From the NCBI RefSeq assembly GCF_000222585.1, contig NZ_AFWE01000029.1, positions 1 to 64,000 on the forward strand: DNA of 64,000 nucleotides, in the 5' to 3' direction. Source of the stretch: Vibrio scophthalmi LMG 19158. Lineage in GTDB: Bacteria; Pseudomonadota; Gammaproteobacteria; Enterobacterales; Vibrionaceae. A model generated the notes under the pieces. That model did not search any database. It was not told the DNA's origin and saw only the letters and a list, made by a program, of their open reading frames with translations. Of this stretch, positions 37,429 to 45,680 are shown in pieces; position 1 is the first letter of the stretch; each line of letters starts with the position of its first letter. The position numbers and the translations under genes were made by a program.

Positions 37429-39393
37429 TTACACGTTAGCCGATACTTTCTCACACCCAGCTTTTACGTCAGCAAACGGGTAGGGAGCCAACTTACCGAA
37501 ACCCGTCATCTTGGTGGCTTTGAGCCTTGTCGTAAGTGGCGTAGAAATACCGCAGAGGTAGCGAGCAAGCGCCTCAACGGTGATCTCGGTATGGTTTGAT
37601 TTACCGGCATTGAGCAATGGCTGACACCAATGCTGCAATTGAGAGAGTTCTATTTCTGGCAACGAGTTGATATTGGGTAGTACAGCGGCATGCCCACGAC
37701 ACACTGAGCAATGACCACACTGCACGGGCGCATGCTCATCGGCAAAATAATTGGCCAGTCGATGGCTTAAACAAGTTTGGCTTTCAAATAGAGTTAACAT
37801 CGCGTGGACACGCTTAATTTCCGTTTCTTGTTTGGTGATAAACAAGCGGTGAATAGCGCGACTTAACTCAGCGGCATTATTGCCCTTGCAGGCGGCAGGA
37901 TTACACAGACGAAATACATCGGTCATCTGTTTGCTTTCGAGTGTTATCCAGCCTTTATCAGCAAGATAATCCAATGCAGCGACTGCGCGTTGACGCTCGG
38001 CATGATAGGTGTGCCATAGCGCATCGAAGTCGACAGTATGCCAGATGCGTGATTTTGCCGATGCACTAAATAGCGCCTCAATAAAGGCTCTGCGCTCACC
38101 GTCAAATTGGGCGATGATCTGTTCCACAGGCACTAATGTCTTAAATCGATAATCAGCAAAGTAGCTGTATTGCGGTTCAATCACCTTTTCGAGCTCTAGA
38201 TAGACCAACAAGGTTTTGAGTGGCAACTGGCGGATATTGCAGTCACGAGACAGATTATTAAGCATCACTTCCCATGACTGTCCAGATTCTGTTTGACCTA
38301 TCTCGTCAATGACGGCATGTATAGCGGCTAAATCGGGCGTATCACCGTAGACAAAGTTTTCTAGAACGCTTAACGACTCACGGTTGGCGAGTACGGAGCA
38401 GATCGACGTGTTTCCATCGCGACCCGCTCGGCCAATTTCTTGGCTGTAGTTCTCAACCGACTTGGGTAAATCGTAATGAATCACAGCGCGAATATCAGAT
38501 TTGTCGATACCCATCCCAAAGGCGATGGTAGCCACGATAACGTTGATCTTACCCTGCATAAAATCGTTTTGGATTTTTTGCCGCACGTCACTGTGCATAC
38601 CTGCGTGGTAGGCTGTGGCCGCTGCACCTTGTTCACTGAGGTAACGAGCGACGCTTTCTGCTGTGTTCTGCAAGGTGACATACACGATCGTTGGGCGCGG
38701 CGATTCACTATTGATCAGTTCGAGTAACTTGTTTGGCTTCTCAACTTCCGGGCATGGCAGTACATTGAGATCGAGATTCTCTCGGTAAAAGCCGGTTACC
38801 ACGATATCGTCGGGCTTGATGGCAAATTTAGCGCTCATATCCTCAATGACTTGTGGGGTAGCGGTGGCCGTTAGAAGTAAAACTTGTGGGATATTAAGTT
38901 GCGCACAATAGACCGGAAGTTTTAAATAGTCGGGTCTAAAATTGTGCCCCCATTCAGAAATACAGTGGGCTTCATCTACCACGAGGAGTGAAATAGGCAC
39001 AGAAGAAATAAACTGACGAAAGCGTTCGTTTTTCAAGCGCTCAACTGAAATCATCAGGATCTTCGTCTCTCCCGCTTTCACCGCTCGCATCACTTCGCGC
39101 GATTCGTCATAGGTTAATGAAGAGTCAATCGATGCCGCGGCAATGCCTTTGCTGTTTAGAAAATCAAGCTGGTCTTTCATCAAAGCTAATAGCGGCGAGA
39201 TCACTAAGGTTAAATGCGGCAGATGCAGCGCGGGGAGTTGATAGCACAGTGATTTTCCGGATCCTGTGGGAAAAATAGCGGCGGTTGAACGGCCAAGTAA
39301 AACCTTTTCCACCACCTGTTGTTGGCCGCCACGTAAGCTTTCAAAAGCAAACACATCTTTGAGTGTTTTTAAATAGGTCATATCTTTGTTCAT
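37429..39393 (-). CDS. RecQ-family ATP-dependent DNA helicase
   Basis: A 654-residue superfamily 2 helicase. It shows the RecQ motif 0 (FAFESLRGGQQQVVEKVL), Walker A FPTGSGKSLCYQLPAL, VVDEAHCISEWGHNFRPDY, LTATAT, FGMGIDKSDIRAVIHYDLP and EIGRAGRDG. A zinc-type cysteine set appears late (CLSHRLANYFADEH, then CGHCSVC, about residue 565). Between the helicase core and this zinc site there is an insert of about 180 residues, and there is no clear C-terminal HRDC domain, unlike E. coli RecQ. It is therefore probably a second, distinct RecQ paralogue. Role in recombination repair or fork processing is inferred. It is a lone gene, convergent with katG. Confidence 0.88.
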   Translation of the reverse strand: MNKDMTYLKTLKDVFAFESLRGGQQQVVEKVLLGRSTAAIFPTGSGKSLCYQLPALHLPHLTLVISPLLALMKDQLDFLNSKGIAAASIDSSLTYDESREVMRAVKAGETKILMISVERLKNERFRQFISSVPISLLVVDEAHCISEWGHNFRPDYLKLPVYCAQLNIPQVLLLTATATPQVIEDMSAKFAIKPDDIVVTGFYRENLDLNVLPCPEVEKPNKLLELINSESPRPTIVYVTLQNTAESVARYLSEQGAAATAYHAGMHSDVRQKIQNDFMQGKINVIVATIAFGMGIDKSDIRAVIHYDLPKSVENYSQEIGRAGRDGNTSICSVLANRESLSVLENFVYGDTPDLAAIHAVIDEIGQTESGQSWEVMLNNLSRDCNIRQLPLKTLLVYLELEKVIEPQYSYFADYRFKTLVPVEQIIAQFDGERRAFIEALFSASAKSRIWHTVDFDALWHTYHAERQRAVAALDYLADKGWITLESKQMTDVFRLCNPAACKGNNAAELSRAIHRLFITKQETEIKRVHAMLTLFESQTCLSHRLANYFADEHAPVQCGHCSVCRGHAAVLPNINSLPEIELSQLQHWCQPLLNAGKSNHTEITVEALARYLCGISTPLTTRLKATKMTGFGKLAPYPFADVKAGCEKVSANV

Positions 39394-39760
39394 GCCAGCC
39401 CTGCCAATCGAGAAATCTTAATAATGTGAAGTTTACCTGCCTACCGAGGCGACTTCGAGCTTAATGCGCTAAAACCGAGAAAGAACAGAAGAAATCACAG
39501 CATAAGCGAAGTAACGAAAGTGATAGAGTTTGAGATCTTGTCTCTTTTACTGAAAAGATACATAACACGATAGCCATCAATCTTTATTCACTCAGCGACA
39601 TGCTTTGCTTTGATACATAAATCAATCGGTGTACATTGCTCGGTACAGCATGCGGGTTGTTTTGGCTGTTAGGCGAAAAGCGATATATCAAAAATCATGC
39701 AGAATAAAACTGGGCAAATAACCAGACTCAAAAAAAGAAATGTTAAGTGAGAATCGATAG
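39394..39760. other. Divergent region between the recQ-like and SUKH genes
   Basis: AT-rich, about 370 bases. I see no gene or structured RNA. It must hold both promoters. Confidence 0.35.
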
Positions 39761-40369
39761 ATGTTGGTTGAAAACAAAGAAAAGAAAGTCATTTTTCATG
39801 GTGAGGCGGAAAACCTTGTTACACAAAACCCTAAGTTGGCTGAGATGTGTTTTATTCCTTGCCAAGAAGAGCTCGATCTCACGTTTATCCGCGAGTTGAC
39901 GTTAACGCTAGGGCAAGAATTGCCTGCATTGTTTGTTGAGTTCATCCAACAGTGTGGTGGCTTTGACGTAGGGCGTGATTTTAGTTTTCCCTGTGCTTAT
40001 CGACATGATGATCCGGTTAAGCGGATTTTGGAAATTAACCTGCCGATGACGTTTACTGACGGTCGCCAAACATGTTCTTATCCATTTCATCTATTTGAGG
40101 GCTTTCTGCTGCCGGGTGGGGATGGTTACGAAACCTCAGTTTCAGTATTAGAAATGTGTTTTGGTTACGGAGAGCACCAAGATGCGTTGCAAGGACGAGA
40201 TTGGCGCAAGCTGGTGCCTTTTGCGAACAATGATGGTGACGTACTGTGTCTTGATTTTAATCAGGGTGGTGAACCCAGTATTGTTTACGTGACTTATGAT
40301 GGTGTGGGCATTTACCCAATTTTACCTAACTTTACGGCATTGCTATTAGCTCTGGATTATAAAAGCTAA
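39761..40369 (+). CDS. SMI1/KNR4 (SUKH) domain protein, orphan immunity-like
   Basis: A 202-residue acidic soluble protein. The block ELTLTLGQELPALFVEFIQQCGGF has the SUKH N-terminal pattern (LP..y..f....NGG), and GDVLCLDFNQGGEPSIVYVTYDG is the typical later strand pair. SUKH proteins in bacteria are usually immunity proteins that neutralise nuclease or other polymorphic toxins. No toxin gene is nearby: the neighbours are a RecQ-type helicase and a large membrane protein. It may be a leftover or shared immunity gene, or have a household role as in fungal KNR4. A strong terminator follows, so it is monocistronic. Confidence 0.75.
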   Translation: MLVENKEKKVIFHGEAENLVTQNPKLAEMCFIPCQEELDLTFIRELTLTLGQELPALFVEFIQQCGGFDVGRDFSFPCAYRHDDPVKRILEINLPMTFTDGRQTCSYPFHLFEGFLLPGGDGYETSVSVLEMCFGYGEHQDALQGRDWRKLVPFANNDGDVLCLDFNQGGEPSIVYVTYDGVGIYPILPNFTALLLALDYKS

Positions 40370-40411
40370 CACTGGCTTAGACTCGTTCTAATTCAATCGA
40401 TGAAAATGACG

Positions 40412-40444
40412 AAGCCCTTTCGGTTAGGAAAGGGCTTTTTATTT
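40412..40444 (+). terminator. Intrinsic terminator after the SUKH gene
   Basis: AAGCCCTTTC and GAAAGGGCTT pair around a short loop and end in a T run. It is nearly identical to the ackA terminator at 34960. Confidence 0.9.
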
Positions 40445-40486
40445 ACACTCAATTAAAGCGTGGGGTAGGTGGAAGGAAGAATAGGA

Positions 40487-42817
40487 CTAACTAATCCATG
40501 CATCTTCCGATTTAACCTGTTTTTCTTTACGTGGTTTACCACTGAGCATGTAGGCGATGATCAGCAACACAATCAGTAAGCCAAAAAACGCCATGATGCC
40601 AAGGTTAATAATGGTACTTAACGCTTGTTTGGTCGTAAGCTTTTGCGTCACAGTGAGCGCGACCTTATTATCCTCATTGCTGAGATTTAAGATGGTGACG
40701 TCAACCACTTGTTGTGCCGCTGTGGTTTGCAACGGTAGCAATTTATTCAAGCGTTCGATTCGTTTGTCGCTATTGCCTTGGTCTAGAGATGCTCTGAGGG
40801 TCGCAATCTCGTACAGGTCCGCGCTTCTTTCACCAGACCAATCAAGTGTAATAGAGGCTTGTTGCGGCTTTGTTGGGGATAATGTAGCTTTCGTTGCCTG
40901 CCATACTTCATCTTTTAAGTGACGTAGGTCTGCACGATAACCGCCGATATCATCGGTATTGCGTAGCGCAGCATCGTGGTCAACAACAATCCCTTGGAGT
41001 GCTTCATTCCAGCATTGTATGGTGTCACAACTGCTGCTGGTGGCTTCGTTCCATAGTAGAGCAAATTCTTGCTTAAAATCTGAACAGGCGGTGTTGAGGC
41101 GCTCATTATGAATTGAGTTGTCGTTAGCGTTGCTCTTATCAATGGATTCATCAGGCTTTGATGTTTCAATAGGGCAATAGGGCGCAAAATGAGTCGCGAT
41201 TGCTTGTAGGCTTTCAACGGTAAACATCATCATTTCACTGCGATGGCGGATACGTAGCTTAAAGCCATCAGGAGAGAACTGTTTTTGCATCTTAGCAACT
41301 TTAACCATGTAGCTGTAGAGTTCTTCCGATACATCAGGTGTAAAGTCAGGTTGGGTGGTAATAAACAGCTGGTACGCTTCGATTGGTGCCGCATCCGGAG
41401 TCACTTGAAGATCTTCACTCGTTAGCGCGTATTCGAACTGTTTACAATAAGCGGCAGCGTTATTCTTGTCGTGGCTATCTAAACACAAGCGTGGTTGAGT
41501 AATGGATAAGCGGTCGCCGACTTTAAGCTCGCTAGTTGGCCAATCATAAGGCCCGTTAATCTTGTAAGACGTGCTGTTATCTAACATCGCCAAACTGGCA
41601 TCTCGCCATTCAAATTTGGTGTTGGCGGCGATGAAAAAGCAGCCAAGCAATAGCCCCATTGCTGCGGCAAGATATTGTGGTTTTTTCTTGATTGCATCTT
41701 GATCTGAAAGTTCATTTAAGCCAATGCGCACCACCGCCGATTGACTCTGTTCAATTTCAAATTGCACATCTCGATTTAGAGTGATGTTATTTTGCCATTG
41801 GCTTGGTATCCACGCTTTCGTCGCTTCACCGTTAGGCGCGATAAATACGATCCAAGTTTTGTTGCCGGTTGTGTCAATCGCTTCAACTTTACCAAAGTAT
41901 CGATTGACCACCATGCTTGCCGGATCTGCCGTAGGGCCTTGTCGTTTAAGCAGCAGTAATGTCACTAGGCTAATAACCACAAGAATTGCAGCGCTTAGCC
42001 AAACGGGCTCAATAGTGAAATCGAGTTTGTTGATATGCGAGAAAATAGCCGTCGCAATCACCAACAGAATCGGTACGAGGAAGTTGTAAAAAGGGGCAGA
42101 GAGGTAGCGTGATTCTATCAGCGTTGCCGGGCGCTCGGATTTTAATACCGTGTGAGATATAGGGTCTACATCGCGGTGGGACGCTCTCGGCGCTCTATCG
42201 CCTTGCGACTGAGTTTCCGGCTTTATCGTATTACTAACTTGCTCGTTTAGCGCTGACGTAACGGTTTGTTTGGCCGTCACTGATTCAGTGTTGCTTATTG
42301 GCGACGAGGTTTGATCGTTAGCATCATGTACTGCTGTTTGGTCGCTTGGAGATAGCTCTTCACTTGATTCTTGAATTGGTGCTTCTGCGAGAGTGTTATT
42401 AACATCATCGACAATAGAATAATCATTGAGGCTTATGACGATCATGACATTGTCGGCCAAAACGACTTCAGCGAAGGTGGTTTCAAGGTCGAGATAGTTG
42501 AACGCTTTCTCTGGCAGGATGACGAGATAGTCAGCTAGAGCTAAGAAATAGGCTTCTTCACCGTTGTTATCTTCCGCGGCAATAGAATGAACCTCAAATT
42601 GTTCAGTGATGTAGTACACCTCTGAGGAGGTCGCTTCTAACTCCAAGAGTTCAAATATGGCGGTCCGCTCTTCATCGGAGAGTTCGCTATCGCGCTGAGT
42701 ACTCAGTAACTTAGCTTTCTGCTCTTCTAAAAGAGCTTTATTATTTTGGTTTGAAAAGTAAGCAACGATGGCATAAATAAAAATACCAATTTGGACGATA
42801 ATTAATAATTCTTGCAT
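40487..42817 (-). CDS. Large membrane protein of unknown function, 776 aa
   Basis: Hydrophobic segments lie at the extreme N-terminus (LLIIVQIGIFIYAIVAYF), a pair near residues 245-285 (FLVPILLVIATAIFSH and AILVVISLVTLLLL), one near 385 (YLAAAMGLLLGCFFIAAN) and one at the C-terminus (IINLGIMAFFGLLIVLLIIAYML). Between the last two is a large acidic domain with several Cys pairs, probably outside the membrane. A Ser/Thr/Gln-rich linker (about 145-225) and an OB-like stretch at 310-370 (NRYFGKVEAIDTTGNKTWIV) are on the other side. I recognise no family. The start ATG at 42817 begins MQELLIIVQ. It is a single gene with no partner in the same direction. Fold and job are unknown. Confidence 0.7.
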   Translation of the reverse strand: MQELLIIVQIGIFIYAIVAYFSNQNNKALLEEQKAKLLSTQRDSELSDEERTAIFELLELEATSSEVYYITEQFEVHSIAAEDNNGEEAYFLALADYLVILPEKAFNYLDLETTFAEVVLADNVMIVISLNDYSIVDDVNNTLAEAPIQESSEELSPSDQTAVHDANDQTSSPISNTESVTAKQTVTSALNEQVSNTIKPETQSQGDRAPRASHRDVDPISHTVLKSERPATLIESRYLSAPFYNFLVPILLVIATAIFSHINKLDFTIEPVWLSAAILVVISLVTLLLLKRQGPTADPASMVVNRYFGKVEAIDTTGNKTWIVFIAPNGEATKAWIPSQWQNNITLNRDVQFEIEQSQSAVVRIGLNELSDQDAIKKKPQYLAAAMGLLLGCFFIAANTKFEWRDASLAMLDNSTSYKINGPYDWPTSELKVGDRLSITQPRLCLDSHDKNNAAAYCKQFEYALTSEDLQVTPDAAPIEAYQLFITTQPDFTPDVSEELYSYMVKVAKMQKQFSPDGFKLRIRHRSEMMMFTVESLQAIATHFAPYCPIETSKPDESIDKSNANDNSIHNERLNTACSDFKQEFALLWNEATSSSCDTIQCWNEALQGIVVDHDAALRNTDDIGGYRADLRHLKDEVWQATKATLSPTKPQQASITLDWSGERSADLYEIATLRASLDQGNSDKRIERLNKLLPLQTTAAQQVVDVTILNLSNEDNKVALTVTQKLTTKQALSTIINLGIMAFFGLLIVLLIIAYMLSGKPRKEKQVKSEDAWIS

Positions 42818-43166
42818 GAAACCTTAAAATCCTTGTTAACGCCGAGATGATTCCCCGATCTAATTTTTAACCAAAAAACGTGATGCATATAGTCTCATTG
42901 TTTACTTGGTGGTATTAAAAATTACTCCAATAATTGTGACTCGTTACGCTGTTTCATTCATCCTATCTCTATGTTTCGATTTGATTATTCCTTCTCATAT
43001 AGCCTTGACGTATCAATCGGTGGTCTATACTTCTTGCAATCAATTTGAATCGTCGACGATTGACTGATGACTTTTAATCTGAAAATTCGATGGTTTTCTG
43101 CCGATAGGTTGCTTCCGCTTACGTAAGTAACATCAACCACTCTCTAATCAATAAGAAGATAGTGCC
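42818..43166. other. Divergent region between the membrane protein and uvrB-like genes
   Basis: About 350 bases, AT-rich. I looked for a LexA (CTG-N10-CAG) site before the uvrB-like gene and saw none that was convincing. Confidence 0.35.
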
Positions 43167-45155
43167 ATGAACAAACATGCGTTTTCACTCCATAGTCAAT
43201 ATTACCCAACGGGTGATCAGCCGACCGCGATTGCAAGTTTAATGTCGGGTTTAGAGCAAGGGAAAAAACATCAGATTCTGAAAGGTATCACAGGGTCTGG
43301 TAAAACTTTTACCATGGCAAATTTAATTGCGAGAACCAAAAGACCGACATTGATCCTCTCGCATAATAAAGTGCTCGCCGCACAGCTATACGAGGAAATG
43401 CTCTCTTTCTTTCCCGATAATGCGGTGCATTTTTTCGTCTCTTATTATGATTACTACCAACCTGAAGTGTATATCCCGCAAAGTGACCGCTTTATCCGTA
43501 AAGACACGGCGGTAAATGAGAGGCTTGAGCGGCTAAGACTTGCCAGTACCAAAGCGCTTATCGAGCGACGAGATTCCATTATTATTGCCTCTGTATCTTC
43601 AATTTACGGCTTAGGTTCCCCTGAACAATATAGGGCTCTGCAAATTCATTTAGATGTTGGTCAAGCAGTGGCATTGCCAGATCTAATCGCGCGACTTGAA
43701 CAGAACCAGTACCAAGCGTGTAAAGATGTGGTGAAAAATGGCAGCTATGCACTCAACAGCGACGGTTTAGATATTTTTCCGGCAGATTCATCTCATGATG
43801 CGATTCGTCTGACAATTACTGATGGTTGGCTTGAATCGATTGAGCGAATTAACCCGAAAACACGAGCAAGGCTAGGGGCATTAGATTCTTATACTGTCAG
43901 TCCCAAAACGCTCTATGCCGTTTCAAAGCAGCAAGTTGAAAGGGCGATATCTCAAATAAAACAAGAGTTGGAACTGCGTTTAGAAACGTTAAACCAAAAT
44001 CAGCAATGGCAAGAGGCAGGTCGGTTAGAGGAGCGTATTACTCGCGATATAGAGCAATTAGTGACTCAAGGTTACTGCTCGGGCATGGAAAACTACGCGC
44101 GTTACTTTAACCCACGTGAAGAGGGGTCTCTGCCGACAACCTTATTGGATTATTTGCCTAAAGATGGCTTATTACTCATCGATGAATCTCATGTGATGAT
44201 CCCGCAAATATCCACTATGGCTCGTAGTGATGGCGCTCGAAAGCAAACCTTAGTGGATTATGGGTTTCGTTTACCTTCATGTCATGATAATCGACCACTA
44301 ACATTTGAAGAGTTTGTTAAGGTCAAACCACAAACGGTGTTTGTCTCAGCGACCCCGGGGTCTTATGAGTTGTCCTGTACTCATAATCAAGTCGTGCCGC
44401 AAGTGATTCGTCCAACCGGTTTGTTGGATCCATTGATTGAGGTTCGCGTGAAATCCGATCAAGAAAAAAACCTGTGTCATGAAGTGGCGATTCGGATCGA
44501 AAATGATGAGCGGGTGTTGGTGACCACATTGACGAAAGCACGCGCGGAATCGTTATCAAATCAGCTCAATGATAAAGGGGTTTCAGCTCGATTTCTTCAC
44601 TCTGACATCACAACTGCGGATCGGGTTGCTTTGATCAAGGCATTTCGTAAAGGTGAATTTGATGTCCTGATCGGTGTAAACCTAATACGTGAGGGGCTCG
44701 ATATTCCAGAAGTGACGCTGGTAGCGATTTTGGATGCTGACAAAGCTGGATTTCTACGTAGTGAAAGTGCGTTGCTGCAAACCATTGGTCGAGCCGCACG
44801 TAACACCAAAGGGTTGGCCATCTTATATGCTGATAAGGTGACGCCAGCAATGCGAGTCGCGATTGATGAAACAGAGCAAAGGCGCCTTATTCAGCAAGAA
44901 TACAATCTTGAGCATGGTATAGAACCACGCAACCCAAGTCGTACGATTGTCGAAGCAGATGAGCCTGTTGGGCCAAACCCGTTAACCCAACATTTAACGA
45001 CTCTAGCGCAATGCCATGAACTAACACAGGTGTGTGAAGAGATAAGAGTATTAGAACTGAAAATGATGCAAGCGTATGAGGCGCACCAAACAGAAGAGGT
45101 TGAGCAGTATAAGCAACAACTTCAACAGTGTTATCAGCACATGATCAGGGTGTAG
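43167..45155 (+). CDS. Divergent UvrB paralogue (excinuclease ABC subunit B-like)
   Basis: A 662-residue DNA-repair helicase-like protein. The core motifs of UvrB are all present: KGITGSGKTFTMANL (Walker A), the damage-probing beta-hairpin FVSYYDYYQPEVYIPQSDRF, ASVSSIYGLG, LLIDESHVMIPQ, GFRLPSCHDNRPLTFEEF, FVSATPG, IRPTGLLDP and QTIGRAARN. Many positions differ from the near-universal sequence (for example LSHNKVLAAQLY for LAPNKTLAAQLY). The C-terminal UVR domain that binds UvrC is poorly conserved (RVLELKMMQAYEAHQTEEVE). UvrB is usually a single, highly conserved gene, so this looks like a second copy. Nucleotide excision repair or a specialised damage role is inferred. Confidence 0.85.
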   Translation: MNKHAFSLHSQYYPTGDQPTAIASLMSGLEQGKKHQILKGITGSGKTFTMANLIARTKRPTLILSHNKVLAAQLYEEMLSFFPDNAVHFFVSYYDYYQPEVYIPQSDRFIRKDTAVNERLERLRLASTKALIERRDSIIIASVSSIYGLGSPEQYRALQIHLDVGQAVALPDLIARLEQNQYQACKDVVKNGSYALNSDGLDIFPADSSHDAIRLTITDGWLESIERINPKTRARLGALDSYTVSPKTLYAVSKQQVERAISQIKQELELRLETLNQNQQWQEAGRLEERITRDIEQLVTQGYCSGMENYARYFNPREEGSLPTTLLDYLPKDGLLLIDESHVMIPQISTMARSDGARKQTLVDYGFRLPSCHDNRPLTFEEFVKVKPQTVFVSATPGSYELSCTHNQVVPQVIRPTGLLDPLIEVRVKSDQEKNLCHEVAIRIENDERVLVTTLTKARAESLSNQLNDKGVSARFLHSDITTADRVALIKAFRKGEFDVLIGVNLIREGLDIPEVTLVAILDADKAGFLRSESALLQTIGRAARNTKGLAILYADKVTPAMRVAIDETEQRRLIQQEYNLEHGIEPRNPSRTIVEADEPVGPNPLTQHLTTLAQCHELTQVCEEIRVLELKMMQAYEAHQTEEVEQYKQQLQQCYQHMIRV

Positions 45156-45229
45156 TGAGCCTCTACCAAGCCTAAGCCCATTGGCGTGCACATAGTTTGG
45201 TGAGGCTAGAGAGCTTTGCCATGCGGTTG

Positions 45230-45274
45230 TGTGAAGAGCTGTTATATGAAGAGCGGCTATGTAAGGAGTTGTTT
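45230..45274 (+). repeat. 15-bp degenerate tandem repeat, three copies
   Basis: TGTGAAGAGCTGTTA, TATGAAGAGCGGCTA and TGTAAGGAGTTGTTT follow each other without a gap downstream of the uvrB-like gene. A 27-codon frame from the ATG at 45221 reads through them (LCEELLYEERLCKELF), but it has no ribosome binding site. Confidence 0.6.
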
Positions 45275-45409
45275 AGTGTATTTGGCTGCTCGCAAACTTC
45301 GTATTGATATTTTTAACTGTAATGTATTTACTTTGTAAATTATTGCTTATATATTGATTTCGTTGCTACGACAATCCACTGATTAATAACCGCTCATTAG
45401 GAGCCAAAG

Positions 45410-45544
45410 ATGTTTTCAACTTTAGCCCAACAATTTGCTGCTTATAGCCAAATGCTGTTTGGTGCTTTGTCGTGTTTAGCAAAATCAACCACAACGCTTG
45501 CAACATCAACAATTTCAGTCGTCGTCCTAGTCATTATTAACTAG
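45410..45544 (+). CDS. Leader peptide for branched-chain amino acid attenuation of brnQ
   Basis: A 44-codon frame starts at the ATG at 45410, seven bases after TTAGGAG (45397-45403). The peptide begins MFSTLAQQFAAYSQML and ends TISVVVLVIIN. Codons 35 to 43 (45512-45538) are Ile, Ser, Val, Val, Val, Leu, Val, Ile, Ile, a run of control codons like those in the ilvGMEDA and ilvBN leader peptides of enterobacteria. The stop TAG (45542-45544) abuts the first arm of a set of competing hairpins before brnQ. Ribosome stalling when charged Val, Leu or Ile tRNA is scarce would favour brnQ transcription. The peptide itself need have no function. Confidence 0.75.
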   Translation: MFSTLAQQFAAYSQMLFGALSCLAKSTTTLATSTISVVVLVIIN

Positions 45545-45608
45545 GCTGGCGGCATCTTCCGTCAGCCAAGCTGACGGAGGAATCGCATACATCAATTCTT
45601 CTTTTTTT
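45544..45608 (+). promoter_or_regulatory. Transcription attenuator with competing hairpins before brnQ
   Basis: Arm 1 (GGCTGGCGG, 45544-45552) pairs with arm 2 (CCGTCAGCC, 45559-45567) over 9 bp. Arm 2 (from 45556) pairs instead with arm 3 (to 45580) over 11 bp around a CAA loop. The end of arm 3 (GAGGAAT, 45577-45583) pairs with arm 4 (ATTCTTC, 45595-45601), which is followed by seven T (45602-45608). These are the pause, antiterminator and terminator forms of a classical attenuator. The 3:4 stem is short and AT-rich, so terminator strength is the least certain part. A further CTGACGG at 45622-45628 could also pair with arm 2. Confidence 0.6.
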
Positions 45609-45680
45609 CTCCCCAGCAAATCTGACGGTCCATAATAAAAAAGCGAGTTAGGCTAAATCTAACCGCATAAGGACGGTACA

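Noticed and set aside
43000-43166. SOS (LexA) box before the uvrB-like gene
   Set aside because: No CTG-N10-CAG palindrome of acceptable quality was found by eye.
45221-45304. 27-codon frame through the 15-bp repeat
   Set aside because: No ribosome binding site; it is best explained by the repeat itself.
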